In this document: positions 11,251 through 22,892 of the stretch, one piece after another
Layout: each line of letters begins with the position of its first letter
Numbering within the stretch: the stretch's first letter is position 1
Translations under genes and position numbers: made by a program
Notes under the pieces: model-generated
Seen by the model: the letters and a program-made list of their open reading frames with translations, nothing else
Told to the model about the DNA's origin: nothing
Database searches by the model: none
NCBI GenBank assembly: GCA_022747635.1
Contig: JAKTNV010000003.1
Span: 101,724,954 to 101,788,953, forward strand
Length of the DNA stretch: 64,000 nucleotides
Direction: 5' to 3'
From: Hetaerina americana
Lineage: Eukaryota; Arthropoda; Insecta; Odonata; Calopterygidae

Positions 11251-14100
11251 AATTTGACCACTTCCGACCTCACGCTGAAAAAAAAATATGTTAGCGCGGC
11301 GTATGAAACATGAGCTTTGGGTTTGGGGGAGGAGTAGGATAACACGTGCAAAGCTTGTAGAGGGAAAGGCAAGGGCACTCACTCGCAAGAGGAGGGAAAC
11401 CTCTCAATCATGCGCATGCGAGGCTTAGGGATGTGCTCGCGGAAATGCTGGCTTTATTCCTTTCCGACCTGAAGTTTTCCTAGGCTCGGAAGACCGTGTG
11501 TAAATGTTGGTGTTGTCACTAACGGCGGCACTCCCAATGCTTCGGAAAGGGCTGGGGTGGTACATTAGAAGTGGAGTATGTTTGAGTGAAATTAGGCAAC
11601 ACTGCAGAGTGATGATCTATATGTTCAGGTTAAGACACATATGCGTCGCGAGTTCACTTTCAAACCTCAGCAAATGGAGGTGAAGGGTGCGATCCCAGCA
11701 ATCCCTCCCAGAGCACTCTCTAATTATGCGTTATGCATCGAATGATCCCTACTTTGAGTTCAATCTAAGTTGCTGTTTGCGCATGAGTTTGGTTTATTTC
11801 TAAAGATATATCATCTGTTCGCTCATGTTCACTCTGCTTGTAAGTCGAAGCCATTGGGGTAGCTCCCCTATGGATGAAACGAAAACGCACTCTTGACGGA
11901 TATTAATATATTTAAAGACATTACAGCATCCATTCCCAGTGTGACATCTGGACCTGAACAATGATGTATGACTGAAATCTAGAAGATTAAGCTGTCCAAT
12001 AATCTTTTTCAAGTAATCATCATGAGCTATTTCATTTCTGTGTTCATGTCTAATATCTTCTTAGTCAGCTGCAAAGCAATCATGAGAGATAATACTGCAC
12101 TCAGTTAAGAATAGAATATATTGGAGTGGAAACGAAAAGTAAATATTATTGGAAAATAAAAGCGAAGACCAATTTTTTATTCTTAAGACTACCTGTATAT
12201 TTATATTTAAACTACAATTTACCCTCGAAATATATCATGTTTGATCATTAATGCACCGCACACTACCGTGCGCCGATTTTTAAACTTTGAAATGACACAT
12301 GGCAAAAAATGACACGTGTAAAAAGTCGCATGCCGACATTAAATGGAACTTAAAAGGCTTGGGGAAAATGTTTGTTCTCTGATAATGATATCTTGCAAGT
12401 ATGAGTCACTTTCAGCCTAAAAATGTTCACAAAATAGTTGTTTTGTGTATAAAATCCTTCTTTAACGGAGTCAAATCAGAAAATTAAATACATTTTGACT
12501 TGAAATTTAATTGAATAAAGCCTTATGCTATCTCACGTTACAAAATAATCAAGAGCCAAAAAAAGTGTGCTAAAAGAAAAAAATATAAATCCATTAGATT
12601 CATGAACTTTCCAAAAATTCGTAGTTTCGCGATCGAGGGCATATAAAATGAAATTTTAAAGAGGAATAATTAATTAGAAAGAAATCATGTTCCTTAATTT
12701 GTGAGCAGTGTACCGCTAATATTCATCGACACAGCCTCTTTACGGCTGACATATCCGGAGAGTTATTATATTTATTTTCTGAATTCGGAAGCTTCTTTGA
12801 ATTCGGAAAGAACACGCATCCGATTTGCAAACAAGACATGACGCCTGAAAGTAGCTACATTATTTATATACTATCTGATGAGGAAATACTCTATGAACTC
12901 GCACAGGGTGCAAAATTTTGACACAATCTCCAATGAAGTCGGTAAAATGCGACATGTGATTAACTAGACTATTTCCTATAGAGCATTGATAGAAACCTCA
13001 TTACCAGTCAGTCATCTGATTAATTTTTTTATCATATATACACGTTTTTCATTCCCTCTTTTTTGAGCATGTTCATACCTCACACAAAATGCCTGTTGAT
13101 ATCAGCATTGTCCATTCATTATAGACCGTGAAAATATCATGATTCTTGAGATTATGACTATCACATTTGTCGTAAAACGATGTTGTTACATGTATGCATT
13201 TCCGAAAATTTGCATTAGGAAATTGGTGCTTTTCTGTCCTTCACAACAAACTAAGTCCGGTCGAATCTTTCGCCAATCCCAGTGGAAGATCATATGTGCC
13301 AAACTTGTGGAATGTCTTTCATGGAGGAAATTCGAATGTTCGGGTGAAAGACTTGCATTAAATGTGTAAAATTGCCTAATTAATACGTTTAGTAATGTCC
13401 GAGATTCGAAAATAATGCTAATTATGGGATGATTGTTCCAGGAAAGCTTTTCGTGAAAGCTTACACAAATATACCTAATTCTTTCCACACCTATTTGCAC
13501 TCCTCGCAAATATTCCTCTAAGTGCTGAAATATTGATAAAACAATTTTAATTTGTAATGCATTCCTGAAAAATATTCCACCATTGAAATGGTCACTCCTC
13601 TTTTCATGCCATCCTTGTATTCATTTTCTCAACCCCACCGCTCCCAAACCAGAGGGCCGCACCTCTGTTACCTCAGAGGGACGAGTCATTTTTAGCACCT
13701 TAAAGACATTCATTAGAGAAACAACGAGTAAACTTCTTCTGCTTCGCTCTATTTCTCATAGATGCACTGAGTTTTCCCTTTGGTTTCTCAAAATACACTA
13801 CCACCAGGAATGACGAGCAATATTTCCCCATCTTTTGAACCTTCGAGAAACAGGTTCGCGGAGGTGTGGCGGTAATTATCCATGTCCCATAAATCCTGCA
13901 TCGCCACCCAAAAAACGAAAGAGTAAATGTTTCCAACAAGTCCCACTGGGCATCCACTAAAATTTCACTGATACTTAGCGAATCTATACAATTTCGGAAT
14001 AATGACTCGGGTATAAATTCAACATTGAAAAAAAAAAGTGAAATTTTTCTGGCTTCCTCGCAGGCATCCATAATTTTCAAGCGTATGATGTAATCACTTG

Positions 14101-14560
14101 AATAATGAACCGTCCGCGACTTGACCGCCGATGCTCGAGAAATACTTAAGTTATTCATCGTCGAAAGTGGGGGGAGATCCGGCGGCGTGTGCATGGGGAG
14201 TTCTCGGCGACGCGTGGAGCAGTTTGCACTCGCCGTCAGGGCGACGACCGTGATCACTGCTCCTGCTGCTGCTCGTGTGTTAGTCGTAACGGATGGCTTC
14301 AATTGATGTACCCTCCTCCCCACCCCCAGGAGCCGAGGAGAGGGGGGTTGCGGGGACGATGGAAGAGGGGTCGTTGGACACACGCGGCCCCTCTCCAGGA
14401 GGTCCCTCGTACCGGGGGAAGGCGGGGCCAGGAGGGTGGTGTGTGGTTGGAGGAGGGGTTCGAAAGGGTAGGACAGTTGGCAAGCGTGGGAGGATGTTGA
14501 CTTTGATGGCGAATGGAGATGCATCCGAGAGAGAGAGAGAGAGAAGGGTTGGAGGGGGGT
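14101..14560. other. GC-rich island ending in (GA)n
   Basis: CpG-rich sequence, becoming G-rich on the plus strand and ending in a (GA)n tract near 14528-14544. Overlapping open frames are compositional. Confidence 0.45.
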
Positions 14561-15436
14561 TGGCGTTCGGGCAAAAGACCAAAAGCTTCCTGAGACGGCA
14601 CTTAATTACAGCCCTTTCGGGGGTTGGCACAATGGCTTTTCATTCACGATCATTCTCTCGCTGGCCGGAAGGACTTCCCCAAGCTAGACGGAAACGTCAC
14701 GAGACGATTTGGCGTGAGAAAAAGTGCACTATTGACGTCATTGGCGTGGGGTGGTAACCGGACTTCGAATGAATTCATGTAACTATTAATTGGAATCGTC
14801 GGCAAAGGGTGGGTGATCCGGTCGAGGAATCTTCCGGTCGCGAGAACGGGCTTCGCCGGCTCACTCAGACGGTCCATCTATGACCAGCGCTGATCGCAGC
14901 GAATGACCTTATCACGCCAAAACGTCATTGTGTAACCGGTAGTCGGGGTCATAAAAGAGCTGTTTCTCATTCTAAATTCCTGAGGAGGCTGCTCGCCGTC
15001 TGGTAATTGCGACCGGCGTCACCCGATGCCGTGTGCACTTAAAGGACGTCGTACTCACTGCTTGTTGTATCTCGAGGGGTACGAAGACATTTACAGGGGA
15101 CGGTAATGGACATCCACGACGGAAAAGCCGGATTTACTTGGGGTCGGCTTCCACGCTTGTCCAACTCTTGTAAGTCATTGACTGCTCACATTACCTCTTA
15201 AGCTCGCTTCAAATTTCGGTAATTGCTGACAAAGTGACTTAAGAGCAGATATACGGTCCACATTCTTGAGAAGCTATGCTTAGATTAATGCATGTGTGGT
15301 GCGCACCTTTCTATACCAGTCCCACTTCATTTAAATTTAATTGATTTTTTAATTACTTCAATAAATAAGTAATACATTTGAAGAAACTGCGGGAAATAAT
15401 GCAAAAATAACTTTGGAATAATTTACCCGCTTGATT

Positions 15437-15507
15437 TTTTTTATTTTTAACGACAATTCATTATTCGATGTACCGCTATGATTCTTGGCAAATCGGAATT
15501 GCATTCG
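15437..15507 (+). repeat. Short dispersed repeat, matches 9656-9716
   Basis: This pairs with the repeat at 9656. Immediately downstream, GACCGGGATACTGCTCAAG and TCGAATGATTTTTA (about 15539-15571) resemble the centre of the foldback element at 18745-18777, so the two families may be related. Confidence 0.45.
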
Positions 15508-15712
15508 AAAATATCCCAGTGAAAAAATAGTTCGACGTGACCGGGATACTGCTCAAGTCGAATGATTTTTAGACTCACGGATTTTACCTTGAAGTGTAAA
15601 GGTTTTCACTGTGAGATCCTCACAAATACATCATACATTCCTTTAATTAATTAACTCTCTGATTAACCGGAAAGGAAACGAGGATGAAGAATGGGAAAAG
15701 ATACAGAGTGCG

Positions 15713-16110
15713 TTCCAAAAGTAATGCAATTAAATTCCCCGCGCCGCTCTTATTAATTGGAGTGGGATGAAACTACTTGGGATAGGCGATAAAGACGCTA
15801 AGCTTTGCCACAAAACCGGTCTCAGTGCTCTCCAAACTGTGGAAGCGGCAAGACGTCAGTTATTGTAAACCTCTGCGCGCTGACCGTGTCATGAAATCGA
15901 CGATCGAGCAACGTTACGCGATTACTAAGTTTTGTGCTAAACTGAAAAATATCTCCTGAGGAGACGAACAAAATGATTCATGAGGCTTACGGTGACTCTG
16001 CGCTATCCTACTCACAAGTTTTGAGGTGGTTAAAGGCCTTTAAGGAGGGCCGGGAAGAGGTTCACGACGAACAACGCTCTGAGCGGCCTGTGGTTGGCAT
16101 TGCCGAACGT
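15713..16110 (+). mobile_element. Truncated mariner-family transposon, copy 1
   Basis: The element appears to start near GTGCGTTCCAAAAGTAATGC, typical of a mariner terminal repeat. A decayed transposase N-terminus follows: from 15891 a frame reads MKSTIEQRYAITKFCAKL, then after a frameshift near 15950 it continues EETNKMIHEAYGDSALS and WLKAFKEGREEVHDE, the helix-turn-helix DNA-binding part of mariner transposases. Recognisable similarity stops near 16110, so the linker and the DD(D/E) catalytic domain are gone. This is a dead 5' fragment. Confidence 0.8.
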
Positions 16111-18641
16111 GAAACGACTACTCTTCTTTGCATTAAAAAAGCACAAAAACAGAAGAAATATTTTTATGGGCAGCGTAGAAATATTTTACTTTTCTCTGGA
16201 GAGATTTGGAAGAGTTGCAGACAATGATAAAAACCTGAAAAAAATCCATTTTTCATTTTAATTTGTGATGAGTTGAGGTACCTATTAACGAAGGAGAAAA
16301 TTTCAAATTCCATTGTAAAATTTCACTTGTTTACCAACCAAATCATATTATCAGGAAAAACATGTGAACACTACGGTCTGCATGAATATTGAGGTAGTAT
16401 AAACAAAAAACATCAACTTATGTATGTACGTATGTAGTTTATTTTTGATTTTTTTCATGTCTCATACGTTTTGCTCGTCCCCTTTCCGCATTGTAAGAGG
16501 TTTTATATAGATTAGCGAGAGTTTATTTAATGCCTTACGCATCAACGGTATTCGCTGGAAAGGAAGAACGGCATTACTTCAGAGTTTAAGGACGGATCAT
16601 TTCGTGGTTGAACCTCAAGCAAAGCAACAAGTGCGTAAAGCACTCTATAAAAGCAGTAAAGAGAAGGGCAATGGTTTAATACTTTTAGCATGCACCAAAG
16701 TTCTCATCAGAAGCTCTATATTTATTTCTAATACATATGTCTTTAAACAATACACTGGGGGAATCTTTACTGTAAGAACAATAATTATTAGCTCTATCAA
16801 CAGATGTCAACTGTGGCATATCTCTGTCTAAAGGGGATAATAACCCCGAGAGAGAGAGAGGGAGAGAAAAGATGAGACAGATGGAAAACCGAAAGGTTGG
16901 GGGGCGGAGAGTTTTCAGGTTTGTTGAAGAGGTGCCAGTGTTGCTAAAGATGAAGGATCACGACGAAGATGGAACGACTCGACGAAATAAAGTCGCTAAA
17001 AGAATTTTTTCAAGCCGGATATAAAGAATCTTAATGCTTTTTTTTTAATTTAAGTCCATGCGGAGTGCAGTAAAAGGCGGAACCGTGAGACGCTCTGCCG
17101 TGCAACCCAATGACACGGGTTGTGCAAACGTTGTAAGCTATCACGAATCGACGATGGTTCCCCTTCGGTGGCGGAAATATCAGGCCATCGACAGCATCCT
17201 CACCACTTGCACATCCCTCCTCCTCTTTCGCTCCCTCCTCGCATTCCACGTATGCCATTCCGCCGCGCTCCATCTTCGTCCACGTCCTTCATCTTCTCCG
17301 CATCGGCACTCTTCCCGTTTCTCCCACCGCCTCTCTTTCGCCGCGTGCTGTAGAAAGCAACCCTTTAAACCCCTCCCCCCGTCAGAGCCACTTCTCTCCC
17401 CCCCCCCTCCGCCCTACCCGGTCGAACCCCTTCGGAGCCCGTGCGTAGGAGAGAGCGCCCTTCTGCTTGCTTGTTTGTTGTGCGCTGTGTTTCAAAGAGA
17501 TGGGCGGATGGGGTAGGGTTTGGGGGGGGGAGAGAGAGGAGGAGGACGCGGTGGGGGAAAGGGAGGAAGGAAAGGGTTAGAGCAGGCGCGCGAGTTTTAT
17601 TTATGGACCCTTACGCCGTTCCACGGTTTGTCCTCAGGCGGCTCTGCATTCCAAAAACCAATAGCAACGTTTGTTCTCCGGCAAACGACTGAGGAAGGTA
17701 TCGATCCGAGGTTAATCAGCATTCTCGGAATACTCTTGAGACCAACTCTTTGTGGGATATGAGGCTTCAGGGGGAAGGGGGGGGGAGATGGGATTTGAGC
17801 CGAGTGGTTGTAGTTTGTTGCAGTGAGATTCGCTGCGGTGTAATTACCAGCTTACAAACACCCATATATATGGGGGGTTTGTTTGTACAAGACCCTATCC
17901 ATACAATGTTCATGAATGGGCCATTGATACTTGTTCTCTTGGCTTAGGTGGTGGGAGTCTTTCGTAAATAAACCTTTCCGCGCCGATGGGGGGTAAGGAA
18001 ATTTCCTTCACGGCGCCAAAGGCCTTCTTTCAGAATGGGATTAATTTCGTAATTCTGCATGGGATTATTAAAAATTCCCTGAAGGCGTTCAGCTGAAGTT
18101 TTTGAGGATCAAAAAAGAGAATATAATATGTCAGATGTCGGCTGCTAGTCTCATGACACTATGCTTTATTTCTCCGAGATTTGTGGGTAGCCATAATAAA
18201 AAAATGATTATTAAATTATAGAGTCCTACAAGATAAAGAGTTTTGATGTTAATTTAAACTCTAAAATTTTATTAATTCCTATTTTTTCTGTGCTTTCGGG
18301 AATATCACCCTTCGAATAACAAAGGATTTAAAAAAAAGTAAAAATTTGGAGTTGCTGAATTTCAAGGGAAAGTTTGTTGTTTTGCTTGTGAATTTGTGTG
18401 TAAGTTTCCGGAGGGGTAATGAAGTAATACTTAGCGCTACCGTTCACCTACATTAATTGTATCTATGATTTTTCTGATAATAATATAACATAAATGTTAT
18501 TGGAAATTATGATAATAACGGATATAAAAATAAAGTTCTTTCTAAGTATTGACGATCTGAAAATATACCTTAAATATACCGATCTTCCAATAATATAGGA
18601 AACTAATTCTAAATTAATTTTGTGTAAATTACTGTGAATAA
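16111..18641. other. No gene recognised; GC island at 17200-17620
   Basis: After the mariner remnant the DNA is AT-rich, with a short (GA)n at about 16848-16868. From 17200 to 17620 it is GC-rich with C runs then G runs; open frames there are compositional. No exon was recognised. Confidence 0.45.
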
Positions 18642-18863
18642 TTCCAAGAAACTTCGTGTGATGCCTCGACAGTAACTTTTTACGGAGTCATGCGCTAAAA
18701 TGCATTACAATGCTACAATTTCAGAGTGTAAAAATCATTCACCTTGACCGGGATTCGCAGTCAAGGCGAATGATTTCAACACTGAAATTTTTATATTGTA
18801 ATGCACATAGCGGAAGACTCAGTTAAAAGTTACTGTTGTGGCATTTCACGTAGTTTCTTGGAA
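18642..18863. mobile_element. Foldback (long inverted repeat) element, full copy
   Basis: The left arm 18642-18747 starts TTCCAAGAAACTTCGTGTG and the right arm 18761-18863 is its imperfect reverse complement, ending TAGTTTCTTGGAA. A 13-base centre, CCGGGATTCGCAG, separates them. The arms match over nearly their whole length with scattered substitutions and small gaps. A half copy (24414-24509) and a second palindromic copy (54058-54188) show it is a mobile family, like a foldback MITE. It encodes no protein, so it would need a transposase supplied elsewhere. Confidence 0.8.
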
Positions 18864-20691
18864 TTTGTCAAAGGTGAAACGCTCCAGTGTATAAAGTTAG
18901 CTTTAACTTCGTGGAATGTGGCGCGTCGCGCACAACCACAAATACCTGTGGCATTGTACGTACGGCATTCCGTCATAAAATATTGTCCTTTAAAAACCCC
19001 CAAAATTTCAGAGTTTACTTCGATTAATATTTTTGTGTGCCGAAAGTAAATTAATAATGTAGACTGATTGATTTTTTATTTGGTTATGGCATGTGTTTGT
19101 TTCCTCACAAACAAGACTCGTTTAAAGGCGACGAAAGAGTCAACCGATTAGTCATTGCACATTATTTCATGAAAACTTTCCAGCTAATGTTTAGAAAACC
19201 AAGGGCGATGAGAATCATCACCCAAAGAAACAATTCTACGTACTCCATCTGAAGGAAATTACTTCTCTCGTTTCTCGTTGCCAAACTCTTTCATTCCACC
19301 AACACGTTTAAACTCCTTTTAATGCGATAATTTGATAACACTTAATTAGTCCGAGGCCTGCTGTTCTTTCCCTTTTCATATCCTCAGGTTTTATGCCTGC
19401 AAAGAAACACCCGAGACCCTCGCTATCCGCATTCAGTTTTACAGCCCCCTTCACCCTAGGGAGCAATTCGCACCCGTCTCGCGCCATAAAGATAGGACGG
19501 GGTTTTCGATGCCAGCCAGTATTGTTCAACGATGGCGGGACATGGCTCTTATTGAAAGCATAAGGGTTTCCTCTTTCCATCTCGCCCGATGTATCTATGG
19601 TTCCGGAAAACGGGGGCGAAGAAAGAGCGTGAAATGTAGCAAGCGGAACAGACGATGGATTGTCTCGTAATGCTACCGTTGAAGTGGTACGCAGAGGCGT
19701 CTGGCGTTCACTCTTGTGAACAGAGGGGAGGCGGCGGGGGGATGGAGCGGCGGTGGCAGGAAAGGGGTTTGCGGGAGGGGAGGAGGAGAGCACGGGGAGG
19801 CGGGCCGGCGACAGGGAGGGAGGGAAGGGAGAACCAGGATTTGGGATACTTCTCGTGGGTACAGTGCGAGTGGGCTGGCTGTTTCGAGGGGGGGCCGGGG
19901 AGGGAGGGCATGGACGGGGGCAGGATGAGGAGGGGGAGGGCATGGGTGTGGGGAGAGGGAGCGAGGGAGTAGACGTCGGTTCAAGTGCACGACCTCAGCC
20001 GACTGGCGGCCGTGACCCTGCCCCACTTTTCAAGCTTCCTCCAACCCCACGCATGCCTCTTTTTTTTACCGCCCATTCTCCGTCCTTCCTAGCATTCTAC
20101 AGTTACCGCCGCAGGCTGCACTAATTTCCGCGGGAGACTGACCAATTTCGGGCGACAAAAAGCAGCGGCCACTTTACCCGTCCCCCCCCCCCCTGCAGAG
20201 ACACGAGCACCGGACTTGAGCAAATCCATACAAAGGCACGTGTTGTCTTTTTAAAACAGATAATCTCTGGATGAGACATCGTGGAGTCGTGACTTTTGTG
20301 ATGTCACGAAAAGAGGGCAGGGGCTATATGGGAGGGAAGATCATATATTAATTATTTTATTGCAATCTTTAAATACTGATATCGTCGAAAGGAAACATGA
20401 GAATGAGTGGTAAGCCAGAGACACTCTCGGCGCTGGTTGGCGCCCGTTTGAAGCAGTAATTGACTCGGTTTCACTTTATAGAGCGAAAGTGTCTTGAATG
20501 CCCCACTCTCAAACAGTGCCGCTTTTAATGGGCAACTGTGGGGTTCCTGCCGCTGCATTACGGTCAGAGTATAAAATAGCATCAACTCCGTATTTCTGAC
20601 CCTACCCGCGTCCACGCTTATAAAACATTGTTATTCTTCTAAATAATGTATATGAGCTCCTCACGAAGCTGGATAAATTGCCGAATTTGAT
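18864..20691. other. No gene recognised; GC island at 19700-20040
   Basis: AT-rich flanks surround a strongly purine-biased GC island (19716-19975, G-rich on plus). The 211-codon minus frame across it is low complexity (Pro/Ser) and shows no domain. Confidence 0.45.
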
Positions 20692-21018
20692 CGCGTGCAG
20701 CGTAGAGGAGCTAGATTTGTAAAACGTCGCTATGATGGGCTTAGTAGCATGTACAAAATATTCGAATAGCTAACTAAACTGGAATCATTTCAAAATAAAA
20801 CCGTCCGTTTTCTACTGCAAATCCCAAGACTAACAAATATGCAACATGTCCGCTCGGCCCTCAAACTTTCCTCTATAGCTTCCTTTCTAAAGAAAATAGT
20901 CAAACATTTTCAGTCCCGCCAACCGAACACTAATAACCCCCTTCTAACTAGCATCTGGAATTACGATATCCCAAGTAACTGTACAATTACACAGCCTAAA
21001 AATATTACTCGCCTATGA
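20692..21018 (+). pseudogene. C-terminal end of a LINE (Jockey-like) protein
   Basis: The frame reads VQRRGARFVKRRYDGLSSM, a motif common near the C-terminus of LINE reverse transcriptases. After a TAG at 20767-20769 it continues in the same frame to a TGA at 21016-21018: LTKLESFQNKTVRFLLQIP, RLTNMQHVRSALKLSSIASF, then NTNNPLLTSIWNYDIPSN. The I/LESFQNK.VR.L...PR pattern and the NPLL...W.Y ending fit the tail of Jockey-type proteins. The two parts may belong to different LINEs joined by chance. About 180 bases further on begins an A-rich tail. Confidence 0.65.
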
Positions 21019-21194
21019 GTCTTTCCTATCTCTCTTTATTGATATTATTTTTAGCTTATAAAAAAAACAAATCACAGATTATTCAATATTCATTAATAAC
21101 AAGTTGCTTCCTTTTCCATATCTGAATGTAAAATGATAACCAATGTTGCTATTGTATCCTATTCTTAAGTGTCACTGTTCCTAATAATGTGTGT

Positions 21195-21420
21195 CAAAAA
21201 TAATAATAATAGTAAAACTGATACCATATCAATGAAAAAAAGAGAAAGAAACTTAAAATAAAATAAATAATAAAAAATAAAAAAATAATAAAATAATAAA
21301 AAATAATAAATAAAAATAATAATAAAATAATAACAAAAAAGAAAAAACCAAAGCAAATATAAAAAAAATTATAAAATAAAAGAGAAGCAAACAAAAAACA
21401 ATTAAAAATTTATTTTTTAT
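21195..21420 (+). repeat. A-rich (TAA)n-like low-complexity tract
   Basis: About 220 bases consist almost only of A and T, with A-rich units such as AATAATAATA and AAAATAAAT. It follows the LINE 3' end on the same strand and could be its expanded tail, though about 180 bases of other sequence lie between. Confidence 0.8.
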
Positions 21421-21904
21421 TCTTTCTCTCCTAATTTAAACTTCTCACTTCTAAATATGTATGTTTGCCACTATTCTGTTTAACTTGTAAATAGTTCTTA
21501 GTATAGTCTGTAATCTTCCTCTTCTCGCAAACAACACAAGCACACGTCCCCTTATCTCACTAGTCCCTTAACCGATCAACTGCTAAAACTACCGATAATG
21601 ATGGTAGTTCCCACCGGTACGGATATTGTAGTCGGCACGTGTCGCATCGGACTGTTCGGCTGGGAATCACTCAATTGAGCGAAGGTTAAATTACACATGG
21701 AGGCTCTTGCATAAATTCGAAGGACGTCTCTTTAGCAGTGATGTTGAAAATATATTTTTACCCTCGTAGTTCTACGGTAGGAGAGATCATGCTAGTAAAA
21801 TTAGAGAGATTAGGTGTAGAACAGATTTAAGATGTTATTTTTTCCACGAACGATAGGGGATCATGATAACCTTGTGCGACCACGGTAGGGTCATATTCGG
21901 GTAC
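21421..21904. other. No gene recognised
   Basis: AT-rich sequence between the A-rich tract and the family D repeat. Nothing identified. Confidence 0.4.
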
Positions 21905-21985
21905 AATTATTCTGTTGAGCATTCAACCCCTGCTACACACCCTGGCGGTGGCTTGCAGGGTGGAAAAGAAATAAATAAATAATTG
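21905..21985 (+). repeat. Retroelement 3'-end repeat, family D, copy 2
   Basis: CTGCTACACACCCTGGCGGT, then GGCTTGCAGGG, then a tail of AAATAAATAAATAA. It matches the cores at 9950-10012 (minus) and 56225-56292 (plus). Confidence 0.6.
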
Positions 21986-22788
21986 AAACGTAAAGTCAGG
22001 TAGTAAGTGAGTTTCTATATATTCAATTCGTATTGAATTCTAATTTGATAGGTGATTATTAGAATTATTATGTCATTTATTATATAATTTAGCCAAATAT
22101 TAATTTTTCAATTAAGATTTTCAAAATCCTTGTTTTACGCCGTCTCCGCTCGATTATCTGTATTTTCTTCCCATGTAACTTCTTATCATACGCAATGTTT
22201 ATATACTTAATTCTGTCAAATATTGAATCCCGTCGTATATTAAGATCCATTAGATTATTCGAGTTCATATTATGTTTAGCTTAACATTGACACGATTGAT
22301 TACCAACTAACATTAATAAAGAAATTACGCTGCTCATCTTAGAGATAAAACTAATGACTGGTGCTACATTTTCAATCATTTCCAACGCGGTCGGCTTTTA
22401 AGCATGAATTCACAGGGCGATTGACGTGCATAGTTAGGAGGAGAAAGTTCGCGAAAGAGAATATGCGTGCATTATCCTGAGGTGGAGGTGAGCGTGTAAA
22501 AAGTGTCCGGTGACACTCACTTGTCCCAAGGGCGACCGGTTTATTTGGCGAGATACCCTACAACGTTCTAGACTAGACGGAGTAGAGACGCGCAGATGGT
22601 AGCAGGCCTATTTTTGCACAATTGTCTTCAGCGGTTGTCTCAACATCAAGAGTTTCCAGATGGTAAATATTCAAGGGTAAACTTTAAAACGCTGAAATAC
22701 ATGAGGGGATACGGGGCGGAGTTCAATGGGCATCAGGGTTATAAGTCGAATCACCCAAAGAGATTAATGCATGACGTGTAAGTCTTAC
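21986..22788 (-). other. Likely intron downstream of the FGF exon
   Basis: It directly follows the GTAAG donor on the minus strand. No downstream FGF exon (expected to encode a (D/E)C.F.E motif and YNTY-like residues) was seen here. The plus-strand open frame at 22596-22781 has no recognisable domain. Confidence 0.55.
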
Positions 22789-22892
22789 CGATCCATAAAG
22801 AAGACCGCACCGGTCCATGCACAGGAACAAGCAGGTAGCCACTCCCTGAATCATAATTCTCGTCGTGCCGACAGAGGTCCTCTGCAGGATAG
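22789..22892 (-). CDS. Internal exon of a fibroblast growth factor (FGF) gene
   Basis: This is one exon of a secreted FGF-family ligand; such proteins bind FGF receptor tyrosine kinases and heparan sulfate outside the cell. Read on the minus strand, an intron ending TTTTGTTTTCCCCCAG (acceptor AG at 22893-22894) precedes a 104-nt open exon, which is followed by GTAAGACT (donor at 22788 downward). After two bases of a split codon the frame begins ILQRTSVGTTRIMIQ and finishes GVATCLFLCMDRCGLLYGS, ending exactly on a codon boundary. The SVG...I...L.MD..GLLYGS pattern is the FGF beta-trefoil core; human FGF1 has a very similar MD..GLLYGS stretch just before its second coding intron. The 104-nt length and the phases (1 in, 0 out) match the classical FGF middle exon. 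Three cysteines, in ATC, LCM and DRC, are more than usual for vertebrate FGFs. It could be branchless-like or another insect FGF; which one is not decided here. The partner exons were not found in the window. Confidence 0.88.

Larger units (their letters stand above)
10013..15436. other. No gene recognised; two GC islands
   Basis: The stretch holds GC-rich islands at about 10330-11250 and 14100-14560 (listed separately) in AT-rich DNA. The 274-codon minus-strand frame at 13700-14524 runs through the GC island and shows no domain. The ECVF in the minus frame at 11800-12012 was examined as an FGF exon and rejected. Confidence 0.45.

Noticed and set aside
11800..12012. Minus-strand ECVF as a possible FGF third exon
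   Set aside because: FGF needs (D/E)C.F.E followed six residues later by Tyr; here Ser follows instead of Glu, there is no YNTY-like run, and no AG acceptor lies at the right distance.
13700..14524. 274-codon minus frame as a gene
   Set aside because: Its first part is Pro/Ser/Thr-rich from a GC island, the rest has no recognisable domain, and other frames overlap it on both strands.
16390..16405. let-7-like start TGAGGTAGTA
   Set aside because: Only the seed matches; the rest diverges and no hairpin precursor is visible.
19308..20124. Overlapping 100-211-codon frames in a purine-rich island
   Set aside because: Open on both strands in several frames because of base composition; no domain, no splice signals.
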